Shown here: positions 37,337 through 50,083 of the stretch, piece after piece
How positions within the stretch are numbered: the stretch's first letter is position 1
Layout: every line of letters starts with the position of its first letter
From: Cruorifilaria tuberocauda
Taxonomy: Eukaryota; Nematoda; Chromadorea; Rhabditida; Onchocercidae
Assembly: GCA_013365365.1 (NCBI GenBank)
Contig: JABVXU010000043.1
Coordinates: forward strand, 186,001 to 250,000
Reading direction: 5' to 3'
Length of the DNA stretch: 64,000 bases
Made by a program: the position numbers and the translations under genes
The notes under the pieces: model-generated
Databases searched by the model: none
The model's input: the letters and a program-made list of their open reading frames with translations, nothing else
What the model was told of the DNA's origin: nothing

Positions 37337-38485
37337 GTTGCAAGCCAGAGAGATAGACACCAGCCGGTGCACCTGGGATGAATTGATGAGAAATATTGGC
37401 CAGTAAGCAGCAACGAAGGGCCTTCTTCTTGGACATCAGGCACTCCTGTCTGTTCGACCTTTCAACCCCCTTGTTCTTCCCCCTCATGGACACCAGCTGG
37501 CATACACGACCTTCCCACTCCCTCTCGTACTCTACTCCTCGCCTAACCTACTTTCATTGTGGGAACGAAAAAGAAACGTGAGAAGGGGGATAGATTGTAC
37601 CATAAAGGAGTGGGAGAAGCAGCAGACACAGGGAGAAACGATTGCACCTGTCTTGAAGTTGCACCGCACGCTCTCCTCCTTTAACTATGTGAGATGACAT
37701 GCCCTACACTCCTACCACTCTCCTTGCCCCTGTCTTTTCCCTTATGCCACATATCATCAATACAACCACACTCTATTCACACTAGTGTGCACACGCACAC
37801 CCGTATACACACCTATCACGCACCCAGTCAGCCTGCCATTCTTTACTAAACGATAACCAAGCACATGATAATTCACAACATTGCTATGGCGTGTTCAGAC
37901 TGGTCCGATTCACAGATGCACATGCAAGCCATGCTTCATCTAAACGTATTAATTCCGAGAAAAAGCACAACCTTATAACAGTCACAGCAGAGAAAATTCA
38001 ACAAGATCAGTAAATGATCTCCTATTTAGTTACTACTCTTCAATGTCTCTCCTACCTTGCAACAAAGCTATCACCTAATTCCAAAAAAAAATTTCAAAAT
38101 CTATACCATAAATAATCCAAATTATCCCAAAAAAACTACCCTATAAAATGAATATGTATAAATACGAAAGCATTGCATTAAAAGAAATGCCCTATGTGTG
38201 GATGCATAAAACGATGCCCTATCAATCGACACACAGGCATACTATCCATTATCTATCATAAGGTCTGAAATCACTGCTTATTATTGAAATATCTCAATTT
38301 GAAATACTTTCTAATACCCTAGAATTACTACACGGATCAATGTGCTGATAGCACTACTGCATTCCCGATGTGGAGGTTACCGAACAAGGCTTGAGGTTAC
38401 AAGAAATTAGTACAGTTATTACTAACACCCATATCGCACTTCACTTTAGTTCAAGATCAGAGAAAGATCAACTGAAAGATCACTA

Positions 38486-38990
38486 CAATATCGTATATTT
38501 GCTTATAAAATGGAATTGACCTTACGAGTGAATTAAATTTCAGCCTGAAATATATCCGCTCCTTATCAATGATTATTTTAGTTATTTCTTTCTGTCGAAT
38601 TTGATTCTCGTTAGCAGAGCCTGAAAATATCCAAGTTAAAGAGATCGACACAATAATTCATTAAATTGACAATTATTAACTTCACAATGAGACGGATCGG
38701 TTGTGGTGCGCACGTTGCCAGTAAAATATTCGGCAGTTCAATAATTTAAGTAGTTTCGCGACTGATATCTTAGCCTTTTTATGATTTATATAATTTTTGT
38801 CTTGCAGATTACATCAATACAGAGAACAATATTGAAACACTGTGAGCTAAAGATGATTTTTAAGATATGGACTGTAAACTTGATGGCATGCGCACAATAC
38901 ATCACTTCACACAGGTTGATTCAATTTATGCAAGGTCTTTCTCCAATAAGGGATGTATCAATAAACAGGTTTTCACCGAATAAATGCATA
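38486..38990 (-). other. Exon-like segments, gene unresolved
   Basis: Two minus-strand segments look spliced. From about 38989, TTTTTCAG is followed by LMHLFGENLFIDTSLIGER and a short further stretch to TGA. At 38486-38625, TTTTCAG is followed by SANENQIRQKEITKIIIDK, continuing to a GTAAGG donor, after which GATCTTTCAG leads to LIFL-stop in phase. They could be the distal exons of a small gene or its remnant. No family was recognised. Confidence 0.2.
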
Positions 38991-39585
38991 AGCTGAAAAA
39001 TATACTATTAGCTAATATATTTCCGCATTAACAGAGTACTAACATATATACATGTATCATCTTAAATTCAAAAACACAGTTTGTAAATACAGAATGTTTT
39101 TAATCCACAAAACGGAAGTTTTCACAAACACCGCAAAATTTTGCAGAAATCGTTAGAGATCCCCAGCCAAACGCCAATATCTGCTCTAAAACCATTTCTC
39201 TAAAGCAACGGTAAAATGTTATAACAATCACATTCACCTACAATGAAAGCAGCTGAAGCCGTATTCCTAAATATGGAAGATTTCCATCAGCACTTTTATT
39301 ACTCCATTAGTTCCATTAGTACATTTCAGTGATCATATTCACATCGCCCACAGAGATGGTTTATATTCTGATATTTCTTTTCTATGGACAATGTTTCCCA
39401 GCTTGCTTTCATGGATTAAAACCAAACGCTATATCAGACTGCTGATTTACAAATATTCCAGAATAAAGTGGCCAATTATTTTTTCCCCATATGAATGTTT
39501 ATTCTTTTTAAGAAGAAAACCGAAACAAATATTTTGGAGAGACTTTTACCATGGAATCTAGCAATTTCCGTGCAATTATGTCACA

Positions 39586-39943
39586 TGCTTCCTGCCTATG
39601 TAATTCTGATAACCTAAATTGTAAGCTGGTCTGCTAAACCAACACGGTGTTCCGCCATTTCTCTCTAAATCACAAAAAGTTTACAGATAACACCTCGAGT
39701 CATCAAGACCTCCAAACACATTGTTTGCACATCGGTATCGGTAAATGCCGATGATACGCCTGTGTCACTCTGACCGGATGTATAATGACCTTTTCTGTCC
39801 CATTCAAATCTCACGAAGTTCCTGCAAATCTCGATTGTTTCGGTTGATGAGATTTTTAAAAGATTATCTTAATGGCTACGTAGTCTTTTATTGTCAGTTT
39901 GAAAATTTAAAGATATTCATTACCGCTTATTACGGATAATCAT
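39586..39943 (-). other. Candidate small gene just downstream of vps-45
   Basis: A possible first exon 39924-39943 (ATG, MIIRNK, donor CG|GTAATG) is in phase with exon 39694-39821 (acceptor TTTGCAG, RNFVRFEWDRKGHYTSG, then QSDTGVSSAFTDTDVQTM, donor G|GTGTTA). A further in-phase segment ends YQNYIGRKHVT-stop. The start would lie about 160 bp beyond the vps-45 stop, a spacing usual for operon neighbours in nematodes. The codon content is not AT-driven, which favours coding. No homologue was recognised, and the last junction is ambiguous because the nearest acceptor would make a 29-nt intron. Confidence 0.25.
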
Positions 39944-40103
39944 ATTTCAGGTTTCAAGTTGCAGGTAATTGATAAACCATGATCTTTATCTCAATTGAAT
40001 ACAAAAGGATAACTGAACTAGGTTATCTTCATCCATTACATATTGACAGTTACATTCAATATCATTTTAATCACATATTTTGCTACATTAGATTGGGTCG
40101 CTT

Positions 40104-43100
40104 TCATCTGATTGTTGTAGCCACCAGAAGTTCTTCAATAAAACTGAAAACATTATATGAAAAAAGTCTCAAGCTGGATTCACTTAGTTTTAATAATGAA
40201 GAGGAAGGAGTAGCTGCAGGGGACCAATGCTTTGCAGCAGAATTTCATCCCTCAAATTTTTGAAAAGATCACCTAGCGGAATTAAGCATTGCTGTAGAAA
40301 GAAGAATCGTGTTCGACGGACCAGGCGAAGTTCGTCCACGTTGATTTCCCATATACACGGCCCGTGATTCCTCGTAAGTAGCACCACCAATAACGAATAA
40401 AATTATATTATCTATACGATTCCTGTAGAATTTTAAACGTGCATTCCATTTTTAATTTCATCTGTGATATCTCTTGCTCACCAAAATTTTGCTCGGTTGT
40501 ATTTAAATTTGAGAAGAATTAGCAAAGCTTACAATCTACTTAGTATCCACCATAGTTTTATTCTTAATTAAGTTACGGTTCTTCAGTATAGGATCAAGAA
40601 AGAGTGAAATATCTGAATTTCAGGAATTTTAAAAACGTAGAATGTATAGTTTCCGTAAATTTCGAATTCAGGAGCAATAAACATGCTAATAATATCCTCG
40701 AATGTAATAAACTAATACAGAAATATTAAACAAAGAAAACTAACGGTAGTGGTGGTAATATGTATGGATAGGCTGTATCGGAAAGACGACCCTTTGACAG
40801 TGAATCAATTAATACAGTAATATACGGTTCATGTTGTGTATAAATATTTTCAACTCCTTTCAAACCTTTGATAAAACGTTTCGTCATTGCTATTGCTGTA
40901 CCGCCAAAGAGATCATTTTGTCGGCGAGCTGAACCGCCGAAATCGAGAACGGCTCTTATCACCTACATTCACATATGTTATGTTATACCTTTATGCATAT
41001 ATCATATACCCATATGTTACTGAATGGTTTACAGATATTTCATCTTGTTTTTAATGAGAAAAAAGATTCACTATAGAAAGCAGAAATGCGTTTTCTGGTC
41101 TATTTCAATCAGTAAAAGCGAAGGAAAAAGTTCAGGAATGGAGGAGACTATCGTCACAAATGATATACCTTAATATTTTGACTGCTCACACCTTTCCGTC
41201 TCAACAATTCCACTAAGCCATAAATGTCGCTATTAGCATGATTCTCGAATCGTAGAGCATATAACATCACTAGTCTTGTTGCATCCTGAATGGCAGTATA
41301 TAAACACATTGAAGGACATAAACAAACAACCGTTCTCTAAATTTTCTAACCATATCCCACTATACATCGTGCATTCTTGCATCTTCGTTTAGTATATGTC
41401 ATATATTAAAAATATCACATGTAAAGAAATCCATACAATTCCCTTGAACTCGTAATAAAGCGCTGGTTTATGATCATATTTGAACTTTAGCAGCAAAATC
41501 ATATTTTTTAGACATTTTAGAAAATTTTAAATATTCTTTTGAAAAAATAATGCAATCTTTTTCGTAAATGAAAAAATTACGAGATCCGTTGTTTGTTCAT
41601 GCTGCAAAAGACGTCGAACAGTAGCTAAACATTGCGAATGTTCACTACCGCTTGCAAGTTGCTGTTCCACTTCAGAAATTTCAAGCAAATTTCGACTAGC
41701 TACTAATTTTGACAACTCACCAAGTACCGTTAAATGTTTGGAAACCGTACCTGAAAATTGAGTTATTTTAATATTTTTCAATATGAAAACGATTTTAATC
41801 TCTTAAATCTGAATCGGGAATCAAGTTTATCTGATTTGTATATCTGTTTTTCCTTTTGAGCATGACTCTTCTATACTTTAACCCCTGTATAGACAAATGG
41901 ATATATTCGTGTCTAAATTTATCTCCTCAAAAAAATTCTCTTCAAAAAGTGGAAACAAAAAAGGGAAACAGAAAAAGAAAAAATTCAGCAATCTGATATA
42001 TTAATAAAACACATCTTATTTACCGGAAATCTTCTTGAACTGCGGATACTGTTCAACGAAGTTTTTCATATCAGCAACCGATTCGAGCTTTTGATTGGTT
42101 TGCGATTTCCGTTGAAATTCTGTTATCAGCTCTTTGATGTTCTGACCAATTTCACCAAAATTAGCGTACATGTTCTAAAAAACAACTGATCAGTCACGTA
42201 AAATGTCGCCAACTGCTAAAATAAATTAACACATTCTTCTTGTGTTATTAAATCGAGCTTCATGTATTCACTAATATAGTTGAACATATGGCTTAATAAA
42301 TTATTGTATAGATCAAATTGAATTCTTCTAAAAATATGAAAAATTATGTCAAGTAAACATATTTTGCGACCGATCCAAGGTTTACTTGTTTAACTGGTGA
42401 TACAACGGATTAGTACTTTTTAAAAAGCGGAAAATATCCCTAATGTTTTTTGAATAGAAATTTAATCTGTTATACGAAATTCCATACCTCAGAATAAAAC
42501 GGATCATGAAGAGGAGAAAGTATTAAAGCAGTGGTATTTGAAGCCATATTTATATTAACGCGATGATTGTTGATACCCACAAGTTCATGGACCTAAAATA
42601 CCGTAGAACGCAACAAAATGCAAAATACCTTTGTTCTGAACACGAGTAAATATAATGGAAATCTTCAACCTAAGTTTGAGATGAGGCAAAATCAAATGAA
42701 TTAAACAATACCATAGCTTCATAGGTCCACTGGTTCAGCAAGGGAGTTACTGCATCTTCACTTCGATCGATTATTAACAAAACTGTATCGGTCTTGGCAT
42801 TTTCAAATAAGCTTTCTTCACGAACGATTGCTTTAGCAACTTCTTCTGCCAACATCTTACTATCTTTGTTTGACTTTTGATATCTTGAACCGTATTAAAA
42901 TTTTTTAATGAACACTTAAAATATATTCGTTTACAATATTTTATCCTATACTTCCCAAATATACAGTTTTGCAATAATTGCAAATTTAAACCATCTAAGT
43001 TAACTTAGATTTTATATCTCTATTCAATTCAGGTAATTCTATACGATATAATTCATACAAATATTTTACATAGTAAAATATTATCAATTAAAATGTAGAA

Positions 43101-44570
43101 AAAAATAAGGCTATACCGTATTTGCGGTTTCTTCTTTAGTGCAAGCAGAGTAGCAATGATTGAATTTAGAGATCGTGTAAAAACCGGTGTTAAAATAGAG
43201 AAAGATGAATTATAGCTATGAAGAATATTTAATGACAGAAGGTGAGGACACAAAGGGACACCATCCATAAAAAATTCGTGCATTTCACGAACCTGAAGAT
43301 GTCAGATTTTGTGGAATTTAATGATCGTATGTCACAAGAGAAGGTAGAGTAAAAAACTAGGAAAGCTAAGACGAATTTATTTATCAACTCTGAAGGTTAC
43401 ATATTCTAACTTTATCGTCGTAATAAAAGTTATCGAATAAAGATATTTTGCAAAAAAAGTTAGCAATTTTAGAATATATCACAGATATCGTCCACATGTT
43501 CGAGTTAGCAAATGCATGAGATTTATTGAAATATCATACCGTTTCCTGGTCATCCGCTTCAGCCAGTGCCTTGACGTCAGTTTTGCTGATTATATTACAA
43601 AAATCTGAAGTTAAACTTTAATGAGAATTATTTCAGGAACTTTTTGGAATCTTTCCAATTCAAGAAAAATATCTGTAAGCTATTTAATCTGTTATACCAT
43701 AATTGCTCAATCTATGAAGGGAAAATTTTTAAAGATGAACTTACATATGTAATATTGGCCATATTTCGGGAATCGCAACTCTTCAGCTAATAAATGAATA
43801 TTTTCTGTCGTAGGTCGTAAAAATGCTATACATTTGAGATGCTTGATTGGCTCTCTAGAATGTCCAGTCAAGAATTTAAACTATATATTACGAAAAGTTG
43901 GAATCAAAGAAAAAAATGACATGACGTCAAGGTGACATACCTTGAAGCAACAGAATCAATGCGTTCAAATAAATACACTTCTTTCTGCATCATATCGCTC
44001 TGTGTATATACACAGGAAACAGCGCTAGTCTAAATATAGATTTTTGAATAGTGAGTCAAATTAAAAAATGTTGCTACGAATTTATTTTCCATAATTAATA
44101 ATTCATATCTTATTTACTTTCATACTTCATTTTAGATATCATACACTTACTTCTTCGATTCCTATTTCACACCATAACATCCTTCATGTAATTGCAGATA
44201 CCATTCTTCCCCATAGATATTCCAAAGTTTCAATCCAAACAAATCCAACAGATAAGCTTCTGCTCTTTTGATTCACAATTTTCGATAATTTTTTTGGAAT
44301 TCTTAGTAAAATTCTATGTTAGTAACATCTTATGTTACTACCATTTTATCACTAAACTAGTACGGTTCTTCATAAAGAAAACTTTTCAAGAGTTTTAGGA
44401 TATAAGTAAGTTATGCTGCTTTATTTCACATTTTTAAACCGATTTAACAGGTTTTGATGAAAACTGTACACGATTACCGTGTATTTATCCATCATCATCA
44501 CTTTCATACCGGGTCCAGCCAATCTGATCATCTCCGATATGTACTGCTGGGCAGCCGTGATAACATTCAT
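40104..44570 (-). CDS. vps-45: VPS45, Sec1/Munc18-family vacuolar sorting protein
   Basis: Thirteen-exon model, every phase consistent, 551 aa (human 570): complement(join(40104..40143,40273..40422,40745..40962,41169..41285,41581..41750,42024..42174,42488..42592,42712..42883,43117..43292,43540..43604,43745..43854,43941..44029,44478..44570)). SM protein that binds syntaxin-16/Tlg2-type SNAREs and promotes fusion at endosomes and trans-Golgi. The N-terminus [26 protein letters not shown] is the VPS45 form. Further landmarks are [56 protein letters not shown] and VIGGATYEE, with C-terminus SFIEELL. The small last exon (40 nt) was chosen because it restores the family C-terminus. A strong TTTTCAG acceptor lies 61 bases upstream of the start. 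Third or later gene of the possible operon. Confidence 0.97.
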
Positions 44571-45283
44571 TGTATTTTTGTTTCTTCTATTTTCTACCTC
44601 CAAAAATCTTCATATTTCTTTATAACATTTCTGAAAAGAAAAACCTGCCGACCAAAATAAACATTGTGGACCAATAGAAAATCATACGAAAAGATCCACT
44701 ACCAAAACTAACAATATATATATATACATATAGCAAAAATAATGCATGCCTCAAATACATGTATAAGAGCGTCGTCGTCACAATTACAACTTAAGCCATA
44801 ATATTTTAAAGTAGCAAAATGCTGGCTCTACGAAACATTTAATTAATTCCAATTTTTCATCAATATCTCTCGTAGCTGGAGCTTATAACAAATCATCGTT
44901 CAATCTAAATTATTTAGTACTGGAACAAGACAAGACTTGAAGGTGGAGTAGTGTAAAAAGATGAGGCGAATATATTTTATCCATGTTTAAAATAAAGAAC
45001 TAAAAATAATTTTGCTATACGGAGTCATCATGATAACAAATCACACTGTCTATAAGCAATGAAGGTCAACTTTTATTCTGCTTCAGAGGCTTAACTGACT
45101 TATTCTAAATATTTAGAAAAATATTTAAGTATAGGATATGTCATATCAGTTATCTGGCCAATACTGACCAGTGGTATAAAATTAAAACTGATTAAAATTA
45201 ATATTAAAATATTAAAACAGATTATTTATAGTTCATCTCTGATAACAAATCATGATAGCTTGCACAAACAATTCAACAGTATA
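44571..45283. other. Intercistronic gap mrpp-3 / vps-45 with trans-splice acceptor
   Basis: 713 bp, AT-rich, no coding segment. An AG at 44631-44632 ends TTTTTCTTTTCAG, 61 bases before the vps-45 start, suitable for spliced-leader addition. A short TA dinucleotide run lies near 44718-44732. Confidence 0.5.
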
Positions 45284-48200
45284 TTATTGTACATGTTTTC
45301 TTCGAACACAAAGGTATGAATATAAGGCAACCGATTTGTTAACTGTTTTAACGGGAATATGATAACCACTGTCTACCTCGTGTACATACGCAGCAAATTT
45401 CGAAGGCATCTGAAATGAGTTCAATTCAAATTTAAGAACACAGAAATGAAAATGTAAATTCCTACGTTTTGTATTACAAATTTTTATCTCAAAACAAAAT
45501 CGATATTAATCGAGCCATTATAATGAGAGAGAGAGAACAATAGGGACTATAGATACCGTTCAGTGACAAAGATAATACTATCGTGCCTGAATGTTTTGAA
45601 AAGAAAAGCTCATTCAAATAATTGCCAACTTACAATTACATCTCTATTATTCGAGCGAACAGCTCTTCTCTCTACCCATCTATCGAACAACGACTGACCC
45701 GCGAGAGTTAACATATTGCGATGATTTATAAAGGAATCGTTTGTCAAAAAATAGGCATTTCTTCCAAGTTCCATAACTGCTAATAATACAAATAAATCAT
45801 CGTTACTCCTAGAAAAAAGTTTTATGACGAAAGTTTTATATTTAATATCAAATAAACCGAGTGACTGGATTAAAAAAAGACACATCAGAACTATCTAAAA
45901 AACAACTTAATGCACTTTCTAAAAGAACTTCACTGCACTGTATGATTAATTTCTAGTTGCGATGTAAGGAAATTTCATCAACAGGATCAACCTGTTGAAT
46001 TTTCCTTATGAAAAGCAAAAAAAACCCACATTCTATGGCAGAAAAATGCTGACAAGCGAGAGTTGCTGAATTTATCATGTTCATTCCACACACGATTCGT
46101 ATCGCCACCTTTTCGTACAATAAGCAATACATTATCAAACATATCCAAGGATTTTTGTAAAACTTCGTCAATCCCATACCTTGATCTCATATTATTGATA
46201 CCTGTATATAAAATGTTGAGAGCATCAACAACCAGTGATTTCCGATCCTGAAAAATCTGTTACCAGGAAAAAAGTACCCGACAGTTTATTTCAACCTTTA
46301 ATTACAGTTAGTGGTTAGTGTTTTTCCCTTACATGATACATCTGGTTTAATTACTTCGCACAATCAACTTTAAATATTGAATTCGTGATTCGCTTACTCA
46401 GCAATATTTCTATCCCTACATTTCGCTTTCTAAAAAACAACAAGCATAATAATATATAAGGATTTCTAAATGAAAATGAAAACAAATGATATGAATAGCC
46501 AGAAAAAGTGAACATTTGGGAGTTCTAGAAGAGAATCCTCAACAATAATTTTAGACGTGAGATAAAAGCAAACTTCAGAAGATTTCATTTCTTGCTTTAT
46601 GTGTTTCTTTAGTCCAGAAATCTCTTGATCCGTTGCACTGGAGAATACTTGCATATCATCAGATAAATATTTTCTAGAAAAAATTTATTTCAAGAACTTC
46701 TCCTGCAGAAGAATGATTAGTTTAATGTCATTGCTCATTAATCTGATTGGTGAAAAAAGTTTTCACAAATATCAAATTCGAATCGGTTAAGTCATAATAT
46801 ATTCCGTATGCCATATAATAATAATATACATTCAAGATAGAGAATTTTATTTAAAAATAAAGTGGAGAAAATTCTATATCTCAAAATACTGACATTATTT
46901 CACTTCTCAGTAAATTAAATTCCATTTTCGATAAATCCTCATTTTTCTTAAACTTCTCCCCACAAATGCAGCAGTCTCCATTATCTGATATAGTTGTACT
47001 CTTCGTATCCCAATATTTTGACCGGCTGCAAAAAATGGGATAAAAACTAAAATTAATTAACTGATCAAAAAATAAATTATTTTGAAATAAGCTAGCTGCA
47101 AAATATCGAGAACTGTTATAAAAGTAAAATACGATAACACTACATGTATTATAGAGCAGTACATCAGTCTCGAATGTGCAATTCGATCGTAATTAATGAG
47201 TTTCTAATCAATTGTGAAGATTATTTCATGAAACAATTTATTCCAGTTGCATAGAGTATTGCAATAAGAATTTCGACGTTCTCTTACCAGATTAACGCTA
47301 TTTATCTCTCACTAAGACAAACGTAGCAAATTATTTGAAGGGTCTACATTTACATACTAAATGATAAAAAGAATTATGAAACTTCTGAAACTTTCTTATT
47401 TTTATGATCACCATGAAACTTATTACTATATTTAGTTGTAGTATGATCACTACAAGAATGTTAAAAAGACAAGACAGTGCGTGGACTACTGTTTGTTTGT
47501 ACTCACCGGATGATAGAATTAAAATGCTCCATATGGTCATATAACAGGATAACACTGCGTTGTGAAAGATATTGCAAATATGTAGATGATACGGTTGGAT
47601 GAGAATTAGTGTGCAAAGCAAGAACTCGCAGTAACTGGTCGTTTTTAAACAAATCGTAATTTGTCTCTTTTGCAAGCAATGTTTGGAAAAGATTTATTTT
47701 TCCAAAACGAACATAATTCGCTAAAACTAATTAATCAGTTAAACAATATATAATGTGAAAACTTACGATGATTAGAAGGTTTGAAATGCGCTAATTTTGG
47801 GAAAACTATTGACAAAAGATATTACCTAATAGAGCTGTGATAACTACAGGACGTAACATTAAGTTTGATGGTAATATTGGTATAACATTCACAGGACAAC
47901 ATGATTTCAGTAGTAGTGAAACAGTTGGTTGCAAGAAATATGGCATTTTATTCGCCAGGAGTAATAGCTCTCGACAAAGTTTTTCATCGCCTCTTTCAGT
48001 AGCATCTTCCATATGAATGCAAACAAGCATTTCAACCATTTCAAGCACTACATATGGTGGCAGTGAAGATGAAGATGTGCATAAGCTGGAAGCTCATCAA
48101 AATTTATTTTTGGAGAATTAAAAATTTCGTGTGTGGATACAACGTAGCAAAATAGTAAACAAAGTACCTGATAAGATGGCAATCCGAACTTACAGCTAGA

Positions 48201-48679
48201 AATCTAATCTAAGAATCAGTGCCTTTCGCTGTTCGCAAGACACCTAATCAACAACTAAGTAGTTCACACAAATATCAAGTGTATTAGTGAATTATTTTAT
48301 TTTATTGGAATGGGATCACATGCGAATAAAGTTCAGTAAAATTATAATTTGGAAAGAGTTGAAAGTCAAATTCTCCTTCATTTTCGTGAGATAAAACAGT
48401 CCTAAGTAACGAAAAAGTGGGGGAAAAAACTTACTACTTCAAAAGTACACGACCTGTTTTTAGGTAACGAACATCTTTCAGAATTCGCAATACATCCAGG
48501 TATTTTATGCCACCAAACATTTTCATTCGCTCGCAGAACTGCTCAACACTAACACCATGAAGCGCATCATTTATACAACCGCAATAAGCTAATTTTTCAG
48601 CTTTTGACCTCGGATACTGCAGTGAAAATAAAACTGTTCTTTGTTTATCTTGAATTAAATTCTTTTTGCAAAAAAACAT
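45284..48679 (-). CDS. Mitochondrial RNase P catalytic protein (PRORP / MRPP3)
   Basis: Eight-exon model, phases consistent, 479 aa: complement(join(45284..45409,45640..45808,46054..46247,46574..46673,46894..47025,47507..47720,47826..48085,48435..48679)). PRORP is the protein-only nuclease that trims 5' leaders from mitochondrial tRNA precursors. The N-terminal half is helical and PPR-like. A zinc site is split between C258-x2-C261 (CCICGEK) and H455/C472 (GYHIPV, then YLCV). The NYN metallonuclease domain carries all four expected aspartates: D325 (VVDALN), D385 and D386 (SNDDLF) and D406 (LTNDSF). The start is uncertain: ATG 48679 is in frame with no targeting signal of obvious strength. 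An alternative ATG near 48731 spliced to an acceptor at 48617, or an upstream exon at 48926-49030, also fit in phase. Confidence 0.9.
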
Positions 48680-49303
48680 ATCAACTTCCTCGAGTTTATT
48701 TGAGGGTAACCCGGCAAATTAATGCGATATCCATCGGTGTGGATATAAAAATATTTTCACTGTTCAGAAATATGCACCGCAGTTACTGAAAACTGATATA
48801 AGATTTCGAAAATTGAAAGGCATAATTCCCGAAGAGAAAGCAGTCAATAGTTAATTTCTTAAAAAATTAGAAATTTTATTTATCCTCCTATCAGAAATTT
48901 TAACTGGATAAAGAAAAAATCAAACTTTTGGTGATGAATTTTGTGTTAAACAAACGTCAATACCAGCGGATACAATAGAAGTAGTCGGTGGACTATACGT
49001 CACATGAAATAAACGTTCACCAATATTCGTCTATAATAATTGTCTCATTCAATATTACTAATTCAAGATGCGGCACTGCTTTGCGAATATAAAAGAGTTA
49101 TTCTAATTATTAATAACTGCTAAAACTTTATTAACAGTATATTTTTTTGTTTTTGTTATGGCGAACAATCAGAAATAAAAAATCATTAGCAATAAATGGG
49201 AATACTTAACGCATGTTATTATTTTATCAGCAGCGAAATCTTAGCAGTGCTTAATCTAAACAAGTAAGAAGTATTTAAGAATCCAAAAATTTAATTCACC
49301 AGT
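48680..49303. other. Intercistronic gap coa-6 / mrpp-3 with an orphan exon
   Basis: AT-rich, apart from the exon-like segment described separately at 48920-49030. An acceptor ending GTTTTCAG (AG at 48786-48787) lies about 107 bases upstream of the chosen mrpp-3 start and may be its spliced-leader site. Confidence 0.4.
48920..49030 (-). other. Orphan exon between coa-6 and mrpp-3
   Basis: After the acceptor TTATTATAG, a frame reads TNIGERLFHVTYSPPTTS, then IVSAGIDVCLTQNSSPK, and either stops (TGA) or leaves through the donor AAA|GTTTGA in phase 0. The amino-acid composition looks coding. No ATG in phase is present upstream. It could be an N-terminal exon of mrpp-3 (phase 0 matches the acceptor at 48617), an alternative last exon of coa-6 (phase 0 also matches), or a remnant. 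Confidence 0.35.
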
Positions 49304-50083
49304 CTACGAAGCTGAGGAAGAATTCTGTACGTTATCAGCGCCATTTACTTCTGTCAGTAAAATTCCTTCATCAACCAACTTTTGCTTGTACTTTTCGTAG
49401 TTATGCTTACGAATGAAATGTGGGACCTGAAGAAAACATTAAAATACTGCTATGTATTTCAGAATTTTGAACACGTTAAGATGAAAGCGATTTTCAGTAT
49501 TGCTTAAAACTCTTCCCTCCATTACGCTGAGTGTATTTATTTTCTTGCTGGGAACTTGGGATTTATTTTGCTTAGTTTAGAGGTTTAGAGTTTGTTAGAG
49601 ATACAAACTCTGTTCAAATTTGATAATATAGGAATTCGTTCGTTTTGCAACATGATGTACCCATAAACATCGATCGAAAAAAAAATTTTTCACCAGAGTT
49701 CAAATCTACTATTGATTATAGGGTTGCGATCACACAGCAAATTTTTTTTTGATTAAACTAAAATAATGATGAAAGTAAAATGAAAACGAAAGAAAACGGA
49801 AATCTCAGCAATTATAAGTGCAGCCAACTGAGTCATACGAACAAGTTCACAATCTAAAGGTACAAAATATAAATCGCTAGTCAGACCATCCTTATTATAT
49901 CTTCAGTCATGTATCCAGTTATCATACCCATGATGCAGGACAATCTTTCTCGAATTTCTCTTTCAGCTTTCTACACTTGGATTCGCTGTAAGTTTTGTGC
50001 TCCTCGTGGCATTTAAAATATTCGTCACGTGATTGATAACACCGCTCTCTGCTTACTTTCAAGCCCGCTGCCGCATCAGACAT
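49304..50083 (-). CDS. Cytochrome c oxidase assembly factor 6 (COA6)
   Basis: Two exons, complement(join(49304..49426,49928..50083)), 92 aa. COA6 is a mitochondrial intermembrane-space protein that assists copper delivery to COX2. It has the family's asymmetric twin-cysteine pattern: C15-x9-C25 (CYQSRDEYFKC) and C37-x10-C48 (CRKLKEKFEKDC). A CPASW end to exon 1 joins VPHFIRKHNYEKYKQ, which matches the CPQQW-IKYFDKRRDY layout of COA6. Phase 0 at the junction. The upstream acceptor GTGATTTTCAG (AG at 50150-50151) lies 67 bases before the start. No targeting presequence is seen, as expected for a Mia40-imported protein. Confidence 0.92.

Larger units (their letters stand above)
35817..40103. other. 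Intergenic region with GC-richer low-complexity island and exon-like pieces
   Basis: About 4.3 kb between the 5' end of PRRC2 and the stop of vps-45. It is ordinary AT-rich DNA at 35.9-37.0 kb, then a GC-richer, purine/pyrimidine-skewed low-complexity block at about 37.05-37.8 kb, CA-rich sequence to about 37.85 kb, and minus-strand exon-like segments at 38.4-39.95 kb. Probable promoter and upstream region of PRRC2. Open frames of 118-150 codons across 37.0-37.5 kb are low-complexity translations (Cys/Ser/His/Pro runs) and were not accepted. Confidence 0.45.

Noticed and set aside
37041..37493. Overlapping minus-strand open frames of 118-150 codons
   Set aside because: Translations are Cys/Ser/His/Pro runs created by triplet and CA repeats; several frames of the same strand are open at once and no splice or start logic supports a protein.
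38781..38996. Plus-strand 71-codon frame after a TTGCAG acceptor
   Set aside because: No in-phase partner exon was found, and the minus strand of the same segment reads more like coding sequence.
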